In this document: positions 7,690-15,868 of the stretch, piece by piece
Position numbering within the stretch: the first letter of the stretch is position 1
How the letters are laid out: each line of letters opens with the position of its first letter
Assembly (NCBI GenBank): GCA_040235415.1
Contig: JBECKR010000308.1
Span: 1-17,629 of the forward strand
DNA length: 17,629 nucleotides
Direction of reading: 5' to 3'
From: JBECKR01 sp040235415
GTDB taxonomy: Bacteria > Acidobacteriota > Polarisedimenticolia > Polarisedimenticolales > Polarisedimenticolaceae
Position numbers and translations under genes: made by a program
Notes under the pieces: model-generated
What the model saw: only the letters and a program-made list of their open reading frames with translations
Told to the model about the DNA's origin: nothing
The model's database searches: none

Positions 7690-8667
7690 GTGATCGCCTG
7701 GCTCACCGCCGCGCTGCTCTCGGTCGTCGTCCTCGGCGTCGCGATGACGTTCGTCGCGTACCTCACCTGGATCGAGCGCAAGGTCGCGGCGCGGTTCCAG
7801 AACAGGATCGGGCCGTACTTCGTCGGCTACCCCCACGGCTGGCTGCAGCCGCTCGCCGACGTCGCGAAGCTGATGATCAAGGAGGACATCACCCCGCGCC
7901 GGGTCGACCGCGTGCTGTTCGACCTCGCGCCGGTGCTGGTCGTCGTGCCGGCGCTGATCGGGTTCGCGTTCGTGCCGTTCGCGAAGGGCCTCGCGGTCGT
8001 CGACCACCCGTACTCGTTCCTGTTCTTCGTGGCGTTCGCCTCGCTGACGCTGCTCGGCGTGTTCGCCGCGGGCTGGTCGTCGAACAACAAGTACGCGCTG
8101 ATCTCGGCGCTCCGGATGGTCGCGCTGCTGGTGTCCTACGAGATCCCGCTGCTGCTCGCGCTGCTCGTGCCGGCGGTGTTCGCCGGCTCGTTCCGGCTCG
8201 TCGACATCGTCGAGGCGCAGCGCGGGCTGTGGTTCGCGGGCTACCCGGTCGTCGGGCAGATCGCGTTCCTGGTGTTCTTCGTCGCGATGCTCGCGGAGTC
8301 GAACAAGTCCCCGTTCGACCTCATCGAGGCCGAGTCCGAGCTGATCTCGGCCTACAACGTCGAGTACTCCGGCATGAAGTTCGCCCTGTTCTACGCCGGG
8401 GAGTACGCCCACACGTTCGCGATCTCGGGGCTCGCCGCGACGGTGTTCCTCGGGGGCTACCTCGGGCCGTCGTTCCTGCCGGGCGCGGTCTGGCTGCTGC
8501 TCAAGATGCTCGCCCTGTTCGGGCTCGTGCTGTGGGTGCGCTGGAGCTTCCTGAGGCTCCGCATCGACCAGGCGCTGCAGCTCAACTGGAAGGTGCTGTT
8601 CCCGCTGTCGCTCGCGACGCTCGTCGTCGCGGGGTACTGGGTCGCGACGCACGCGGGGGCGCGATGA
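7690..8667 (+). CDS. nuoH: NADH-quinone oxidoreductase subunit H
   Basis: NuoH is the membrane subunit linking the quinone cavity to the proton-pumping chain. The 325-residue polytopic protein has ERKVAARFQNRIGP near residues 30-43, the family signature, followed by LQPLADVAKLMIKEDITP. Later comes the charged loop AESNKSPFDLIEAESELISA and EYSGMKFALFYAGEYAH, whose glutamates line the E-channel. The start is GTG after GAGGGGGAA; no competing start is near. The stop overlaps the nuoI start by ATGA. Confidence 0.95.
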   Translation: MIAWLTAALLSVVVLGVAMTFVAYLTWIERKVAARFQNRIGPYFVGYPHGWLQPLADVAKLMIKEDITPRRVDRVLFDLAPVLVVVPALIGFAFVPFAKGLAVVDHPYSFLFFVAFASLTLLGVFAAGWSSNNKYALISALRMVALLVSYEIPLLLALLVPAVFAGSFRLVDIVEAQRGLWFAGYPVVGQIAFLVFFVAMLAESNKSPFDLIEAESELISAYNVEYSGMKFALFYAGEYAHTFAISGLAATVFLGGYLGPSFLPGAVWLLLKMLALFGLVLWVRWSFLRLRIDQALQLNWKVLFPLSLATLVVAGYWVATHAGAR

Positions 8668-9218
8668 GAGGCGTCGCGACGACGCTGTTCGGCTCGTTCC
8701 GCGCGATGGGCGCGACGCTCCGGAACTTCTTCCGCCCCGCCACGACGGTGCAGTACCCCAAGGTCGTCCGGCCGATCCCGAAGCAGTGGCGCGGCGGCAC
8801 GTTCGCGCTGACGTTCGACCCGAAGACCGAAGAGGAGAACTGCATCGGCTGCCGCCTGTGCGAGTACATCTGTCCGTCTCAGATCATCAAGGTCACCCTC
8901 CGCAAGGGCGACAAGCGCCGCAGCGGCCAGGGCGCGACGTACTGCGACGTCTTCACGCTCGACTTCGAGGCGTGCATGCAGTGCGAGCTGTGCGTCCAGG
9001 TGTGCCCGACCGACGCGATCGTCATGACGCGGTTCCTCGCGCCATGCCCCTACGAACGCGACGGCCTGTACCTCTCGAAGGAGCGGCTGATGGACAACGG
9101 CCGGCGCCTCCTGCGCGAGCCGGAGCAGGAGTCGTTCGCGACCGGGAACCGCCTGCGGGAGTGGACCGACGCGGAGCGCGGCAAGCCGGCCGCGAAGCCC
9201 GAGGGGGACGCGACGTGA
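8664..9218 (+). CDS. nuoI: NADH-quinone oxidoreductase subunit I (two 4Fe-4S clusters)
   Basis: NuoI is the peripheral ferredoxin-like subunit that carries clusters N6a and N6b and passes electrons to N2. Two complete CxxCxxCxxxCP motifs are visible: C60, C63, C66, C70 and C104, C107, C110, C114. The 184-residue length is within the family range. The start is the ATG overlapping the nuoH stop. The open frame extends far upstream, but that part is a shadow of nuoH and nuoD. Without NuoEFG, NuoI is the likely entry point for electrons from a soluble donor such as ferredoxin; this last point is inference from other 11-subunit complexes. Confidence 0.95.
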   Translation: MRGVATTLFGSFRAMGATLRNFFRPATTVQYPKVVRPIPKQWRGGTFALTFDPKTEEENCIGCRLCEYICPSQIIKVTLRKGDKRRSGQGATYCDVFTLDFEACMQCELCVQVCPTDAIVMTRFLAPCPYERDGLYLSKERLMDNGRRLLREPEQESFATGNRLREWTDAERGKPAAKPEGDAT

Positions 9219-9706
9219 GCGACCTCGCGTTCTGGATCCTCGCCGTCCTGCTGGTCGCGTTCGCGATCGGGGTCGTCACCGCGCGAAGCCTGTGGCGCGC
9301 GGCGTACAGCCTGGCCGGCGCGCTCGTCACGACCGCGGTGCTGTATCTCGTGCTGAGCTCGCCGCTCCTGGCCGCGGTGCAGCTGCTGCTGTACACCGGC
9401 GGCGTCCTGACGCTCGTGGTCTACGCGCTCGTCGTGACGGCCTCGACCGACGCCGGCGCCTCCCCCTGGCGGCGACCCGGGGCCGCGCTCGTGCTGTCGC
9501 TCCTCGTGCTCGCGGTGCTCGCCACGGTCGCCGTGCGCACCGGCTCCGTCGAGCACGCCGCCGGCACGCCGGGCCTGGGCGACGGCGAGAGCGCAGGCGT
9601 CGAGCTGTTCACGCGCTACCTCGTGCCGTTCGAGCTGCTGTCGGTGCTCCTGCTCGGTGCGATCTTCGGCGCGCTCGCGATCGCCCGCCGGGAGGGGTCG
9701 TCGTGA
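9215..9706 (+). CDS. nuoJ: NADH-quinone oxidoreductase subunit J
   Basis: NuoJ is a five-helix membrane subunit whose third helix moves during coupling. The 163-residue sequence shows five hydrophobic stretches, with LLLYTGGVLTLVVYALVV at about residues 58-75 equivalent to the conserved pi-bulge helix. The start is GTG overlapping the nuoI stop (GTGA). The preceding GAGGGGGAC is a good ribosome site. The final hydrophobic segment ends in ARREGSS, and the stop overlaps the nuoK GTG start. Confidence 0.92.
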   Translation: MSDLAFWILAVLLVAFAIGVVTARSLWRAAYSLAGALVTTAVLYLVLSSPLLAAVQLLLYTGGVLTLVVYALVVTASTDAGASPWRRPGAALVLSLLVLAVLATVAVRTGSVEHAAGTPGLGDGESAGVELFTRYLVPFELLSVLLLGAIFGALAIARREGSS

Positions 9707-10002
9707 CGCTCGAACGCCTCCTGCTGCTGAGCTTCGTCGTGTTCTCGATCGGCCTCTACGGCGTGCTGGCCCGCCGGCACGTCATCGCGCTCCTGCTGTC
9801 GATCGAGCTCATGTTCAACGCCGTGAACCTCGCGATCCTGTCGGTCGCGTGGGCGCACGGCTGGCTGACCGGCGTGATCCTGGTGCTGTTCGGGATCGCC
9901 GTCACCGTCGCGGAGGTCGCCGTGGGGCTGTCGCTGTTCCTGCTCGCCGAGCGGGTGCGCGGCACGACCGCCGCGGACGACCTCTCGACGCTCGAGGGCT
10001 AG
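9703..10002 (+). CDS. nuoK: NADH-quinone oxidoreductase subunit K
   Basis: NuoK is the small antiporter-related membrane subunit. The 99-residue protein has three membrane helices and both glutamates needed for proton transfer: E35 in LLSIELMFNAVN and E71 in TVAEVAVGL, corresponding to E36 and E72 of the E. coli protein. The start is GTG overlapping nuoJ (GTGA), with GGAGGGG at 9691-9697. The size matches the family exactly, which supports this start. Confidence 0.95.
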   Translation: MTLERLLLLSFVVFSIGLYGVLARRHVIALLLSIELMFNAVNLAILSVAWAHGWLTGVILVLFGIAVTVAEVAVGLSLFLLAERVRGTTAADDLSTLEG

Positions 10003-10005
10003 GCC

Positions 10006-11874
10006 GTGATCGCGCTCGCGACCGTCGTGCTCGCCGGGCCGTTCGCGGCGCTCGCGCTGCTCGGCGTCCTGCCGCCGCTCAGGCGCTCGGGCCGGCCGGC
10101 GGGGTACGTCTCGATCCTGGGGATCGGAACGAGCCTCGTCGCCGCGGTGGCGCTCGCGCTCGCCTACCGCGCCGAGCCCGCGACCGCGACCTGGGAGACG
10201 CTGTGGGCGCCGCTCGGGGGCCAGGGCGGGATCCGCTTCGGGCTGCTCGTCGACGGCCTGTCGGTCGCGATGCTCGCGGTCGTGGCGCTCGTGGCGTTCG
10301 TCGTGCAGGTGTACTCGCTCGGCTACATGAGCTCCGAGAAGCCGGGCTCGCTGGGGCGGTACTACGCGTACCATTCGCTCTTCGCGTTCGCGATGCTCGG
10401 GCTCGTGGCGGCGCACAACACGCTCCAGACCTACGTGTTCTGGGAGCTCGTGGGGCTCGGCTCGTACCTCCTGATCGGATTCTGGTACGAGAAGCCGGAG
10501 GCCTCCCGCGCCGCCATGAAGGCGTTCTGGACGACGCGGCTCGGCGACGTCGGGTTCGCGGCCGGCGTCGTGTTCCTGTGGGCCGCGGGCGGGACGTTCG
10601 CGTTCACCGACCTGTTCGCCGAGGCGAACGCCGGGACGCTCTCGGGAACGTTCCTGACGCTCGGCGTCGCGGGCCTGTTCGTCGGTGCGATGGGCAAGAG
10701 CGCGCAGTTCCCGCTGCACATCTGGCTGCCGGACGCGATGGAGGGCCCGACGCCGGTGTCGGCCCTGATCCACGCCGCCACCATGGTCGCGGCCGGCGTG
10801 TACCTCATGGTGCGGGTCTCCCCGCTCCTCGCGCACACCCCCGCGGTCGCCGCCTGGGTCCTGGGGCTCGGGGCGTTCACCGCGTTGCTGTCGGCGACCA
10901 TGGCGCTCACGGCGCGCGACGTCAAGCGTGTGCTGGCGTACTCGACCGTCAGCCAGCTCGGCTACATGATGGCCGCGGTCGGCGCCGGCGCGAGCGTCGC
11001 GGCGTTCTTCCACCTCACGACGCACGCGTTCTTCAAGGGCCTGCTGTTCCTCGCCGCCGGCAGCCTGATCCACGCGGTGCACTCCAACGACCTGTTCGAC
11101 ATGGGCCGCCTGTGGCGCAGGATGCCGCTCACCGGGATCTACTTCCTGGTCGGCTCGCTCGCGCTCTCGGGGGTGTTCCCGTTCGCGGGGTTCTTCTCGA
11201 AGGACGAGATCCTGCTCGACCTCTGGCGGGAGGGGCACGCGCTCGCGTTCTGGACGCTCGTCGTCACCGCCGGGATGACCGCGTTCTACATGTTCCGCGC
11301 GTTCTTCCTGGCGTTCTTCGGAGCGCGCGACGGCTCGGAGCACGCCCACGAGTCCCCCGCCGTCATGACCGTGCCGATGGGGATCCTGGCGGTCCTGGCG
11401 CTCGCGGGCGGGGTGTTCGGCCCGGCGATCTCCGACTGGCTCGGCCGCTCGGCCTCGGCGCTGCCGCACGCCGCGGCCGCCGCGGAGCACGGCGGCGGCT
11501 CGGGCGCCGTGCCGATGCTCGGATCCGCGGCGGCGCTCGCCGGCATTCTCCTGGCCTGGCTCGGCTACCAGCGCCGCGCGTTCCGGCCCGAGGCGGTCGC
11601 GGCCGCGGTCTCGCCGATCACGGCCGCGATCGAGCGGCGCTGGTTCGTCGACGACGTCTTCCTGGGCCTGTACCGCGCGTTCTACCTCGCGCTCGGGACG
11701 GTCGTCGGCTGGCTCGACCGCTACGTCATCGACGGCGTCGTGAACTTCCTGACCGCGATCACCTGGGGACTCGCGGGGCGCCTGCGGCGCGTGCAGACCG
11801 GGCGGGTGCAGGACGCGCTGTACGCCGTGGCGATCGGCCTCGTGCTCCTGGCGCTCCTCGCGATGGGGCTTTGA
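10006..11874 (+). CDS. nuoL: NADH-quinone oxidoreductase subunit L
   Basis: NuoL is the distal antiporter-like proton pump of complex I. The 622-residue length fits the family (about 610-650). The core motif GKSAQFPLHIWLPDAMEGPT is present with the pumping lysine at residue 231, followed by PVSALIHAATMVAAGVYL. The later AYSTVSQLGYMMAAVG segment and a C-terminal amphipathic stretch plus final helix (FLTAITWGLAGRLRRVQTG then a hydrophobic end) form the lateral helix typical of NuoL. The start is a GTG three bases after the nuoK stop. The neighbouring nuoM and nuoN encode the two related pump subunits. Confidence 0.95.
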   Translation: MIALATVVLAGPFAALALLGVLPPLRRSGRPAGYVSILGIGTSLVAAVALALAYRAEPATATWETLWAPLGGQGGIRFGLLVDGLSVAMLAVVALVAFVVQVYSLGYMSSEKPGSLGRYYAYHSLFAFAMLGLVAAHNTLQTYVFWELVGLGSYLLIGFWYEKPEASRAAMKAFWTTRLGDVGFAAGVVFLWAAGGTFAFTDLFAEANAGTLSGTFLTLGVAGLFVGAMGKSAQFPLHIWLPDAMEGPTPVSALIHAATMVAAGVYLMVRVSPLLAHTPAVAAWVLGLGAFTALLSATMALTARDVKRVLAYSTVSQLGYMMAAVGAGASVAAFFHLTTHAFFKGLLFLAAGSLIHAVHSNDLFDMGRLWRRMPLTGIYFLVGSLALSGVFPFAGFFSKDEILLDLWREGHALAFWTLVVTAGMTAFYMFRAFFLAFFGARDGSEHAHESPAVMTVPMGILAVLALAGGVFGPAISDWLGRSASALPHAAAAAEHGGGSGAVPMLGSAAALAGILLAWLGYQRRAFRPEAVAAAVSPITAAIERRWFVDDVFLGLYRAFYLALGTVVGWLDRYVIDGVVNFLTAITWGLAGRLRRVQTGRVQDALYAVAIGLVLLALLAMGL

Positions 11875-11881
11875 GACGGCG

Positions 11882-13417
11882 ATGGGCGACCACCTGCTCT
11901 CGATCACGCTGCTGTCGCCGCTCCTCGGCGCGCTCGTCCTGCTGTTCGTGCCGTACCGCGCCGCCCGCACCCTGCGGGCGGTCGCGATCGCCTCGGCGCT
12001 GCCGCCGCTCGGGGTCGCGGTCGCGCTCGTCGCGCGCTACGACCTCGCCGCCGGCGGCTTCCAGTTCGCGGAGAACTTCCCGCTGCTGCCGTCGCTCGGG
12101 ATCTCGATCCACCTCGCGGTCGACGGCATCAGCATCGCGCTCGTCGTCCTGACCTCGATCATCTACCTGACCGCGATCACGACGACGTGGTACCTCGCGG
12201 AGCGCGAGAAGGAGTTCTACCTCTTCCTCGCGCTGCTCGTCGCCGGCGTGTTCGGCGTGTTCGTGTCGCTCGACCTGTTCCTGTTCTTCCTGTTCTACGA
12301 GCTCGCGGTGCTCCCGATGTACGTCCTGATCGGGATCTGGGGCTCGAGCATGGAGGTCCCGGGCCGCGGGCCTTTCGCCTGGACCTACCGCGCGGTCCGG
12401 GTCGGCATCAAGGAGTACGGGGCGATGAAGCTCACCCTGTACCTCCTCGCGGGCTCGGCGTTCATCCTCGTCGGACTGTTCCTGGTCTGGGTCGAGAGCG
12501 GCCGCGTCCTGCCGCAGGCGACGTTCGACTTCATGGAGCTCCAGACGGTCGCGTTCCCCCGCGGCACCGCGCAGATCGCGTTCCTGCTGTTCTACGTCGG
12601 CTTCGGGGTGCTGGCGGGCATCTGGCCGTTCCACACCTGGTCGCCCGACGGCCACGCCGCGGCGCCCGCCGCCGGCTCGATGATGCACGCCGGCGTCCTC
12701 ATGAAGCTCGGGGCGTACGGCGTGCTGCGCGTCGGGTTCCAGCTCCTGCCGGAGGCCGCCGCGGACCTCGCGTGGCTCGTCGGCACGGTCGCGGTCGTCA
12801 ACATCGTCTGGGGCGCGATGGCCGCCGGTTGGCAGAAGGACATCAAGTACCTCATCGCGTACTCGTCGGTCTCCCACATGGGGGTCGTCATGCTCGGCCT
12901 GGCGACGCTTACCGCGGCCGGCGTGCAGGGCTCCGTCTTCCAGATGGTCGCCCACGGCATCATGACCGCCCTCCTGTTCACCCTCGTCAACCTCGTGTAC
13001 GGCAAGTCGCACGTCCGCGACATGACCAAGATGGGCGGCTTCGGGCACCGCATGCCGGGGATGGCGGCGTTCTTCGTGATCGCGGGGCTGTCCTCGCTCG
13101 GGCTCCCGGGGCTCGCGGGGTTCGTCGCGGAGTTCCTCGTGTTCCTCGGGACGTGGACCTCGGCGCACCCGTGGTGGCTGTTCCCGGCGCTGATCGGGGC
13201 GTTCGTGACCGCGGTGTACGTCCTGCGCGCGGTCAACCGCATCTTCCTCGGGCCCCCGAACCCGGACTTCCCGGACCTCCCGGACGCGCACCGCGTCGAG
13301 TGGGTCACGCTCGTCGTGCTCGGCGGGATGCTGATCGTCCTGGGGTTCTGGCCGCGCCTGCTGCTCGACTCCATCCGCGTCGGCGTCGGCGAGTTCCTGC
13401 TCCGGATGGGGGTCTAG
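11882..13417 (+). CDS. nuoM: NADH-quinone oxidoreductase subunit M
   Basis: NuoM is the second antiporter-like pump subunit. The protein has 511 residues. FFLFYELAVLPMYVLIG contains the conserved glutamate E140 (E144 in E. coli). Unlike the common WLPDAHVEAPT form, the core motif reads WSPDGHAAAPAAGSMMHAGV, followed by LMKLGAYG. That WSPDGHA variant is remembered from complexes of Bacteroidota and relatives that lack NuoEFG. A hydrophilic segment of about 20 residues (MEVPGRGPFAWTYRAVRVGI) lies between GIWGS and KEYGAMK and is longer than in the short-loop homologs. The ATG lies seven bases after the nuoL stop. Confidence 0.95.
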   Translation: MGDHLLSITLLSPLLGALVLLFVPYRAARTLRAVAIASALPPLGVAVALVARYDLAAGGFQFAENFPLLPSLGISIHLAVDGISIALVVLTSIIYLTAITTTWYLAEREKEFYLFLALLVAGVFGVFVSLDLFLFFLFYELAVLPMYVLIGIWGSSMEVPGRGPFAWTYRAVRVGIKEYGAMKLTLYLLAGSAFILVGLFLVWVESGRVLPQATFDFMELQTVAFPRGTAQIAFLLFYVGFGVLAGIWPFHTWSPDGHAAAPAAGSMMHAGVLMKLGAYGVLRVGFQLLPEAAADLAWLVGTVAVVNIVWGAMAAGWQKDIKYLIAYSSVSHMGVVMLGLATLTAAGVQGSVFQMVAHGIMTALLFTLVNLVYGKSHVRDMTKMGGFGHRMPGMAAFFVIAGLSSLGLPGLAGFVAEFLVFLGTWTSAHPWWLFPALIGAFVTAVYVLRAVNRIFLGPPNPDFPDLPDAHRVEWVTLVVLGGMLIVLGFWPRLLLDSIRVGVGEFLLRMGV

Positions 13418-13420
13418 ACC

Positions 13421-14836
13421 ATGGACTGGAACGCCGTCGCGCTCGAGGTCGGGGTCCTGGCGCTCGCGGCCGTCGTGCTCGCGGTCGACCTCGTCGCGGG
13501 CCGCGGCACCCGCGGCTCGCGCAAGTCGCTCTACGGCCTCGCGTTCCTCGGGCTCGTCGGTCTCCTCGCGTACTCCTTCCGGCTCCCGGCCGGCGTCGCG
13601 TTCACCCCGGCGCTCGTGCAGGACGCCTTCGCCCTGTTCGTCAAGAAGGTCCTGCTCGCCGCGGCCGCGCTGACCGTCCTCGCGACCTACCCGTACGCCG
13701 ACCGCCGCGGCTGGGCGCGGCGCTCGGGCGAGTTCCTCGTCCTGCTGCTGTTCGCCACGCTCGGCGGCATGGCGCTGGTCTCGGCGCAGGAGTTCCTGAC
13801 GCTGTTCGTCGCGTTCGAGCTGCTCTCGCTCCCGCTGTACTCCCTCGCCGCGATCGAGAAGTCCCGCCCGGAGTCGCCCGAGGGGGCGATGAAGATCTTC
13901 CTGTTCGGCAGCGTCTCCTCCGCCGTGCTGCTGCTGGGCCTGGGGCTGATCTGGGCCGCGACCGGCACGACGTTCTGGCACGAGGCGCCCTCGATCCTGC
14001 CGCACGCGAACCTGTTCGTCCCGGCGATCGCGCTCGTCCTCGTGGGCTTCGGCTTCAAGGTCGCGATGTTCCCGTTCTACATGTGGGTCCCGGACACCTA
14101 CGAGGCCTCGCCGACCCCGCTCGTCGCGTTCCTGTCGGTCGCGCCGAAGGCCGCCGGCATCGCCGCGCTGTTCCGCCTCGACTTCGAGGTGTTCTCGCTG
14201 CACGCCCCGGACGTCACGCGCTGGATCGCGATCCTCGCCGCCCTGACCATGATCTCCGGGAACCTCCTGGCGCTCCCGCAGACGAACCTCAAGCGCCTCC
14301 TCGCGTACTCCGGCGTTGCGCAGATCGGCTACGTCCTGCTGGCGCTCGCCTCCGGCTCGCGGTTCGGCGCCGGCATGGCGCTGTTCTTCTTCGTCGCGTA
14401 CCTGTTCTCGAACATGGGCGCGTTCCTCGCGGTCGCGGCGCTCGAGGCCGCGGGCGACGAGCCGACGCTCCACGGCGCGCGGAACCTCATCCGGCGCTCG
14501 CCGGTCCTCGCCGCGGCGTTCCTCGCGTTCCTGCTCTCGCTCGGCGGCATCCCGTTCGTGCTGGGGTTCTGGGGGAAGATGTACGTCTTCCTCGCCGCCG
14601 GCCGCGCCGGCCTGTGGGGCCTCGTGTTCCTGGGCGCGGTGCTCGCGGTCGTGGCGCTGTACTACTACCTGAACGTCGCGCGCGCGATGTTCATCGTGCG
14701 CGACGACGGCCCCGCGGTCGCGGTGCCCGGCGCGATCCTGCTCGCGGTGCTGCTGTGCGCCGTCCTGGTCGTCGCCGGCGGCCTCGTGCCGCAGGTCTTC
14801 GTCGAGCCCGCGCTCGCGGCGGTGCGGGGGTTCTGA
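13421..14836 (+). CDS. nuoN: NADH-quinone oxidoreductase subunit N
   Basis: NuoN is the third antiporter-like pump subunit, closest to the quinone module. The 471-residue protein has about fourteen hydrophobic segments. FELLSLPLYSLAAI and GFKVAMFPFYMWVPDTYEAS carry the conserved glutamate and lysine (K213), followed by PTPLVAFLSVAPKAAG and AYSGVAQIGYVLLALASG. The ATG lies three bases after the nuoM stop. It closes the nuo operon. No strong intrinsic terminator was seen directly after it; only a weak GACGG/CCGTC pairing near 14847-14865. Confidence 0.95.
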   Translation: MDWNAVALEVGVLALAAVVLAVDLVAGRGTRGSRKSLYGLAFLGLVGLLAYSFRLPAGVAFTPALVQDAFALFVKKVLLAAAALTVLATYPYADRRGWARRSGEFLVLLLFATLGGMALVSAQEFLTLFVAFELLSLPLYSLAAIEKSRPESPEGAMKIFLFGSVSSAVLLLGLGLIWAATGTTFWHEAPSILPHANLFVPAIALVLVGFGFKVAMFPFYMWVPDTYEASPTPLVAFLSVAPKAAGIAALFRLDFEVFSLHAPDVTRWIAILAALTMISGNLLALPQTNLKRLLAYSGVAQIGYVLLALASGSRFGAGMALFFFVAYLFSNMGAFLAVAALEAAGDEPTLHGARNLIRRSPVLAAAFLAFLLSLGGIPFVLGFWGKMYVFLAAGRAGLWGLVFLGAVLAVVALYYYLNVARAMFIVRDDGPAVAVPGAILLAVLLCAVLVVAGGLVPQVFVEPALAAVRGF

Positions 14837-15142
14837 GGAGTTTCCGGACGGCTCACGCGCCCGTCAGCCGAGTTTACGGGACCACATGCGAAGACTCGAG
14901 CGCGTCATCCTCGGCCTGATCCTGGCGGCCGCGCCGTGCGCCGGAGCGGAGTGACGGCGCAGCTTGGCGGGGTTCCGGTCCTCACCGACTTCGCGTAGGA
15001 TCTGCGGTACGCCCCGAGGCGCCGCGGGGAGGAGCGCTCGCCGAGTCTCGCTCCACCGACGGCCGAGCGGCTTGCGCCGTCAGATTCGAAATCGCTCCCG
15101 GTTTCGCCGTTCGCGAGGACCCCGTTCGAGTTCGAGGCGATC
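14837..15142. other. Intergenic region after nuoN with gene remnant
   Basis: These 306 bases separate the nuo operon from the accessory region. They contain the 22-codon reading frame listed separately and no other convincing gene. The frame of the ORF6N gene is open upstream to a TAG at 14996-14998, but the encoded stretch is arginine/serine/proline-rich and unlike the domain. Composition is less GC-rich and codon bias fades, as expected of decaying or acquired DNA. Confidence 0.5.
14886..14954 (+). pseudogene. Signal-peptide-like 22-residue reading frame, probable gene remnant
   Basis: An ATG at 14886 opens a 22-codon frame encoding a basic N-terminus (MRRLER), a hydrophobic core (VILGLILAAAP) and a signal-peptidase-like end (CAGAE), then TGA. 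That is a textbook signal peptide without a mature protein. A secreted or lipoprotein-type gene may have been truncated here, possibly when accessory DNA inserted. It could instead be a short leader peptide or chance. No downstream frame continues as a recognisable protein. Confidence 0.35.
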
Positions 15143-15721
15143 GTGGAGAGCCGGTCGCATTCTGCGACCGGCTCCGAGCACGAAGAGGTCAAAGCGTTGG
15201 TAGAGTCCAAGGCCGTGGCGGCGATCCGCCGCATCGAAAGCCGCATCCTCCTCATTCGTGGCGAGAAAGTCATCGTCGACGCCGACCTGGCGGAGTTCTA
15301 CGGGGTGACGACGAAGCGGCTGAACGAGCAAGTGAAACGAAACCGGCGCCGTTTCCCGCAGGACTTCGTCTTCCGTCTGACGGCCGCGGAGAAAGAAGAG
15401 GTGGTCGCAAAGTGCGACCACCTCGCGAAGTTGCGGTTTTCGAAGGCGCTGCCGTACGCGTTCACCGAACATGGGGCCTTGATGGCGGCGAGCGTTCTGA
15501 ACTCCGATCGTGCGGTCGACGTCGGCGTCTTCGTCGTGCGAGCGTTTGTCCGATTGCGGGAGATTTTGGCCCAGCATGCAGAGCTCGCCCGAAAGCTCGC
15601 GCAGCTCGAGCGCAAGCTCGCCGACCACGACGAGCGAATATTGGCTTTGGTCTCCGCCATTCGGCAGCTGATGAGCTCTTCGGCGGTGCCCGAGAAGCGT
15701 CGGATCGGGTTTCGAGGCTGA
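15143..15721 (+). CDS. ORF6N domain-containing protein
   Basis: This 192-residue protein has an ORF6N domain at about residues 34-120: RILLIRGEKVIVDADLAEFY, then GVTTKRLNEQVKRNRRRFPQ, then LPYAFTEHGALMAASVLNS. ORF6N is a DNA-binding-type domain found in phage antirepressor-like and chromosomal accessory proteins. Residues 137-178 (REILAQHAELARKLAQLERK onward) look like a coiled coil, probably for oligomerisation. The GTG at 15143 is the first in-frame start and has GAGG five bases upstream. A TTG at 15197 with AGAGG eight bases upstream, or a GTG at 15215, would still keep the whole domain. It lies just upstream of the integrase in the same orientation. Its partner and target are unknown. Confidence 0.82.
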   Translation: MESRSHSATGSEHEEVKALVESKAVAAIRRIESRILLIRGEKVIVDADLAEFYGVTTKRLNEQVKRNRRRFPQDFVFRLTAAEKEEVVAKCDHLAKLRFSKALPYAFTEHGALMAASVLNSDRAVDVGVFVVRAFVRLREILAQHAELARKLAQLERKLADHDERILALVSAIRQLMSSSAVPEKRRIGFRG

Positions 15722-15868
15722 CACGGGACCCGCGGCTCGCACGATCGCGGCCCCGCAGCAACCGGTCCGGGGATTCCACGGGTTCCCCTTCCGCAACGCC
15801 CTCGCTTGCGTTTCCCGATCCGCCACTCCATCTCTACCCACGGTCCCCTGCCCGCCTTACCCTTCGCC

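Noticed and set aside
14999..15142. N-terminal extension of the ORF6N protein, including DLRYA-like residues reminiscent of MacB-type permeases
   Set aside because: No ATG/GTG start supports it. The match is a few residues only, and the rest is low-complexity without membrane segments.
15769..15788. GGGGA/TCCCC hairpin between the ORF6N gene and intI as a terminator
   Set aside because: The stem is five bases with a ten-base loop and no U tract, too weak to call in this composition.
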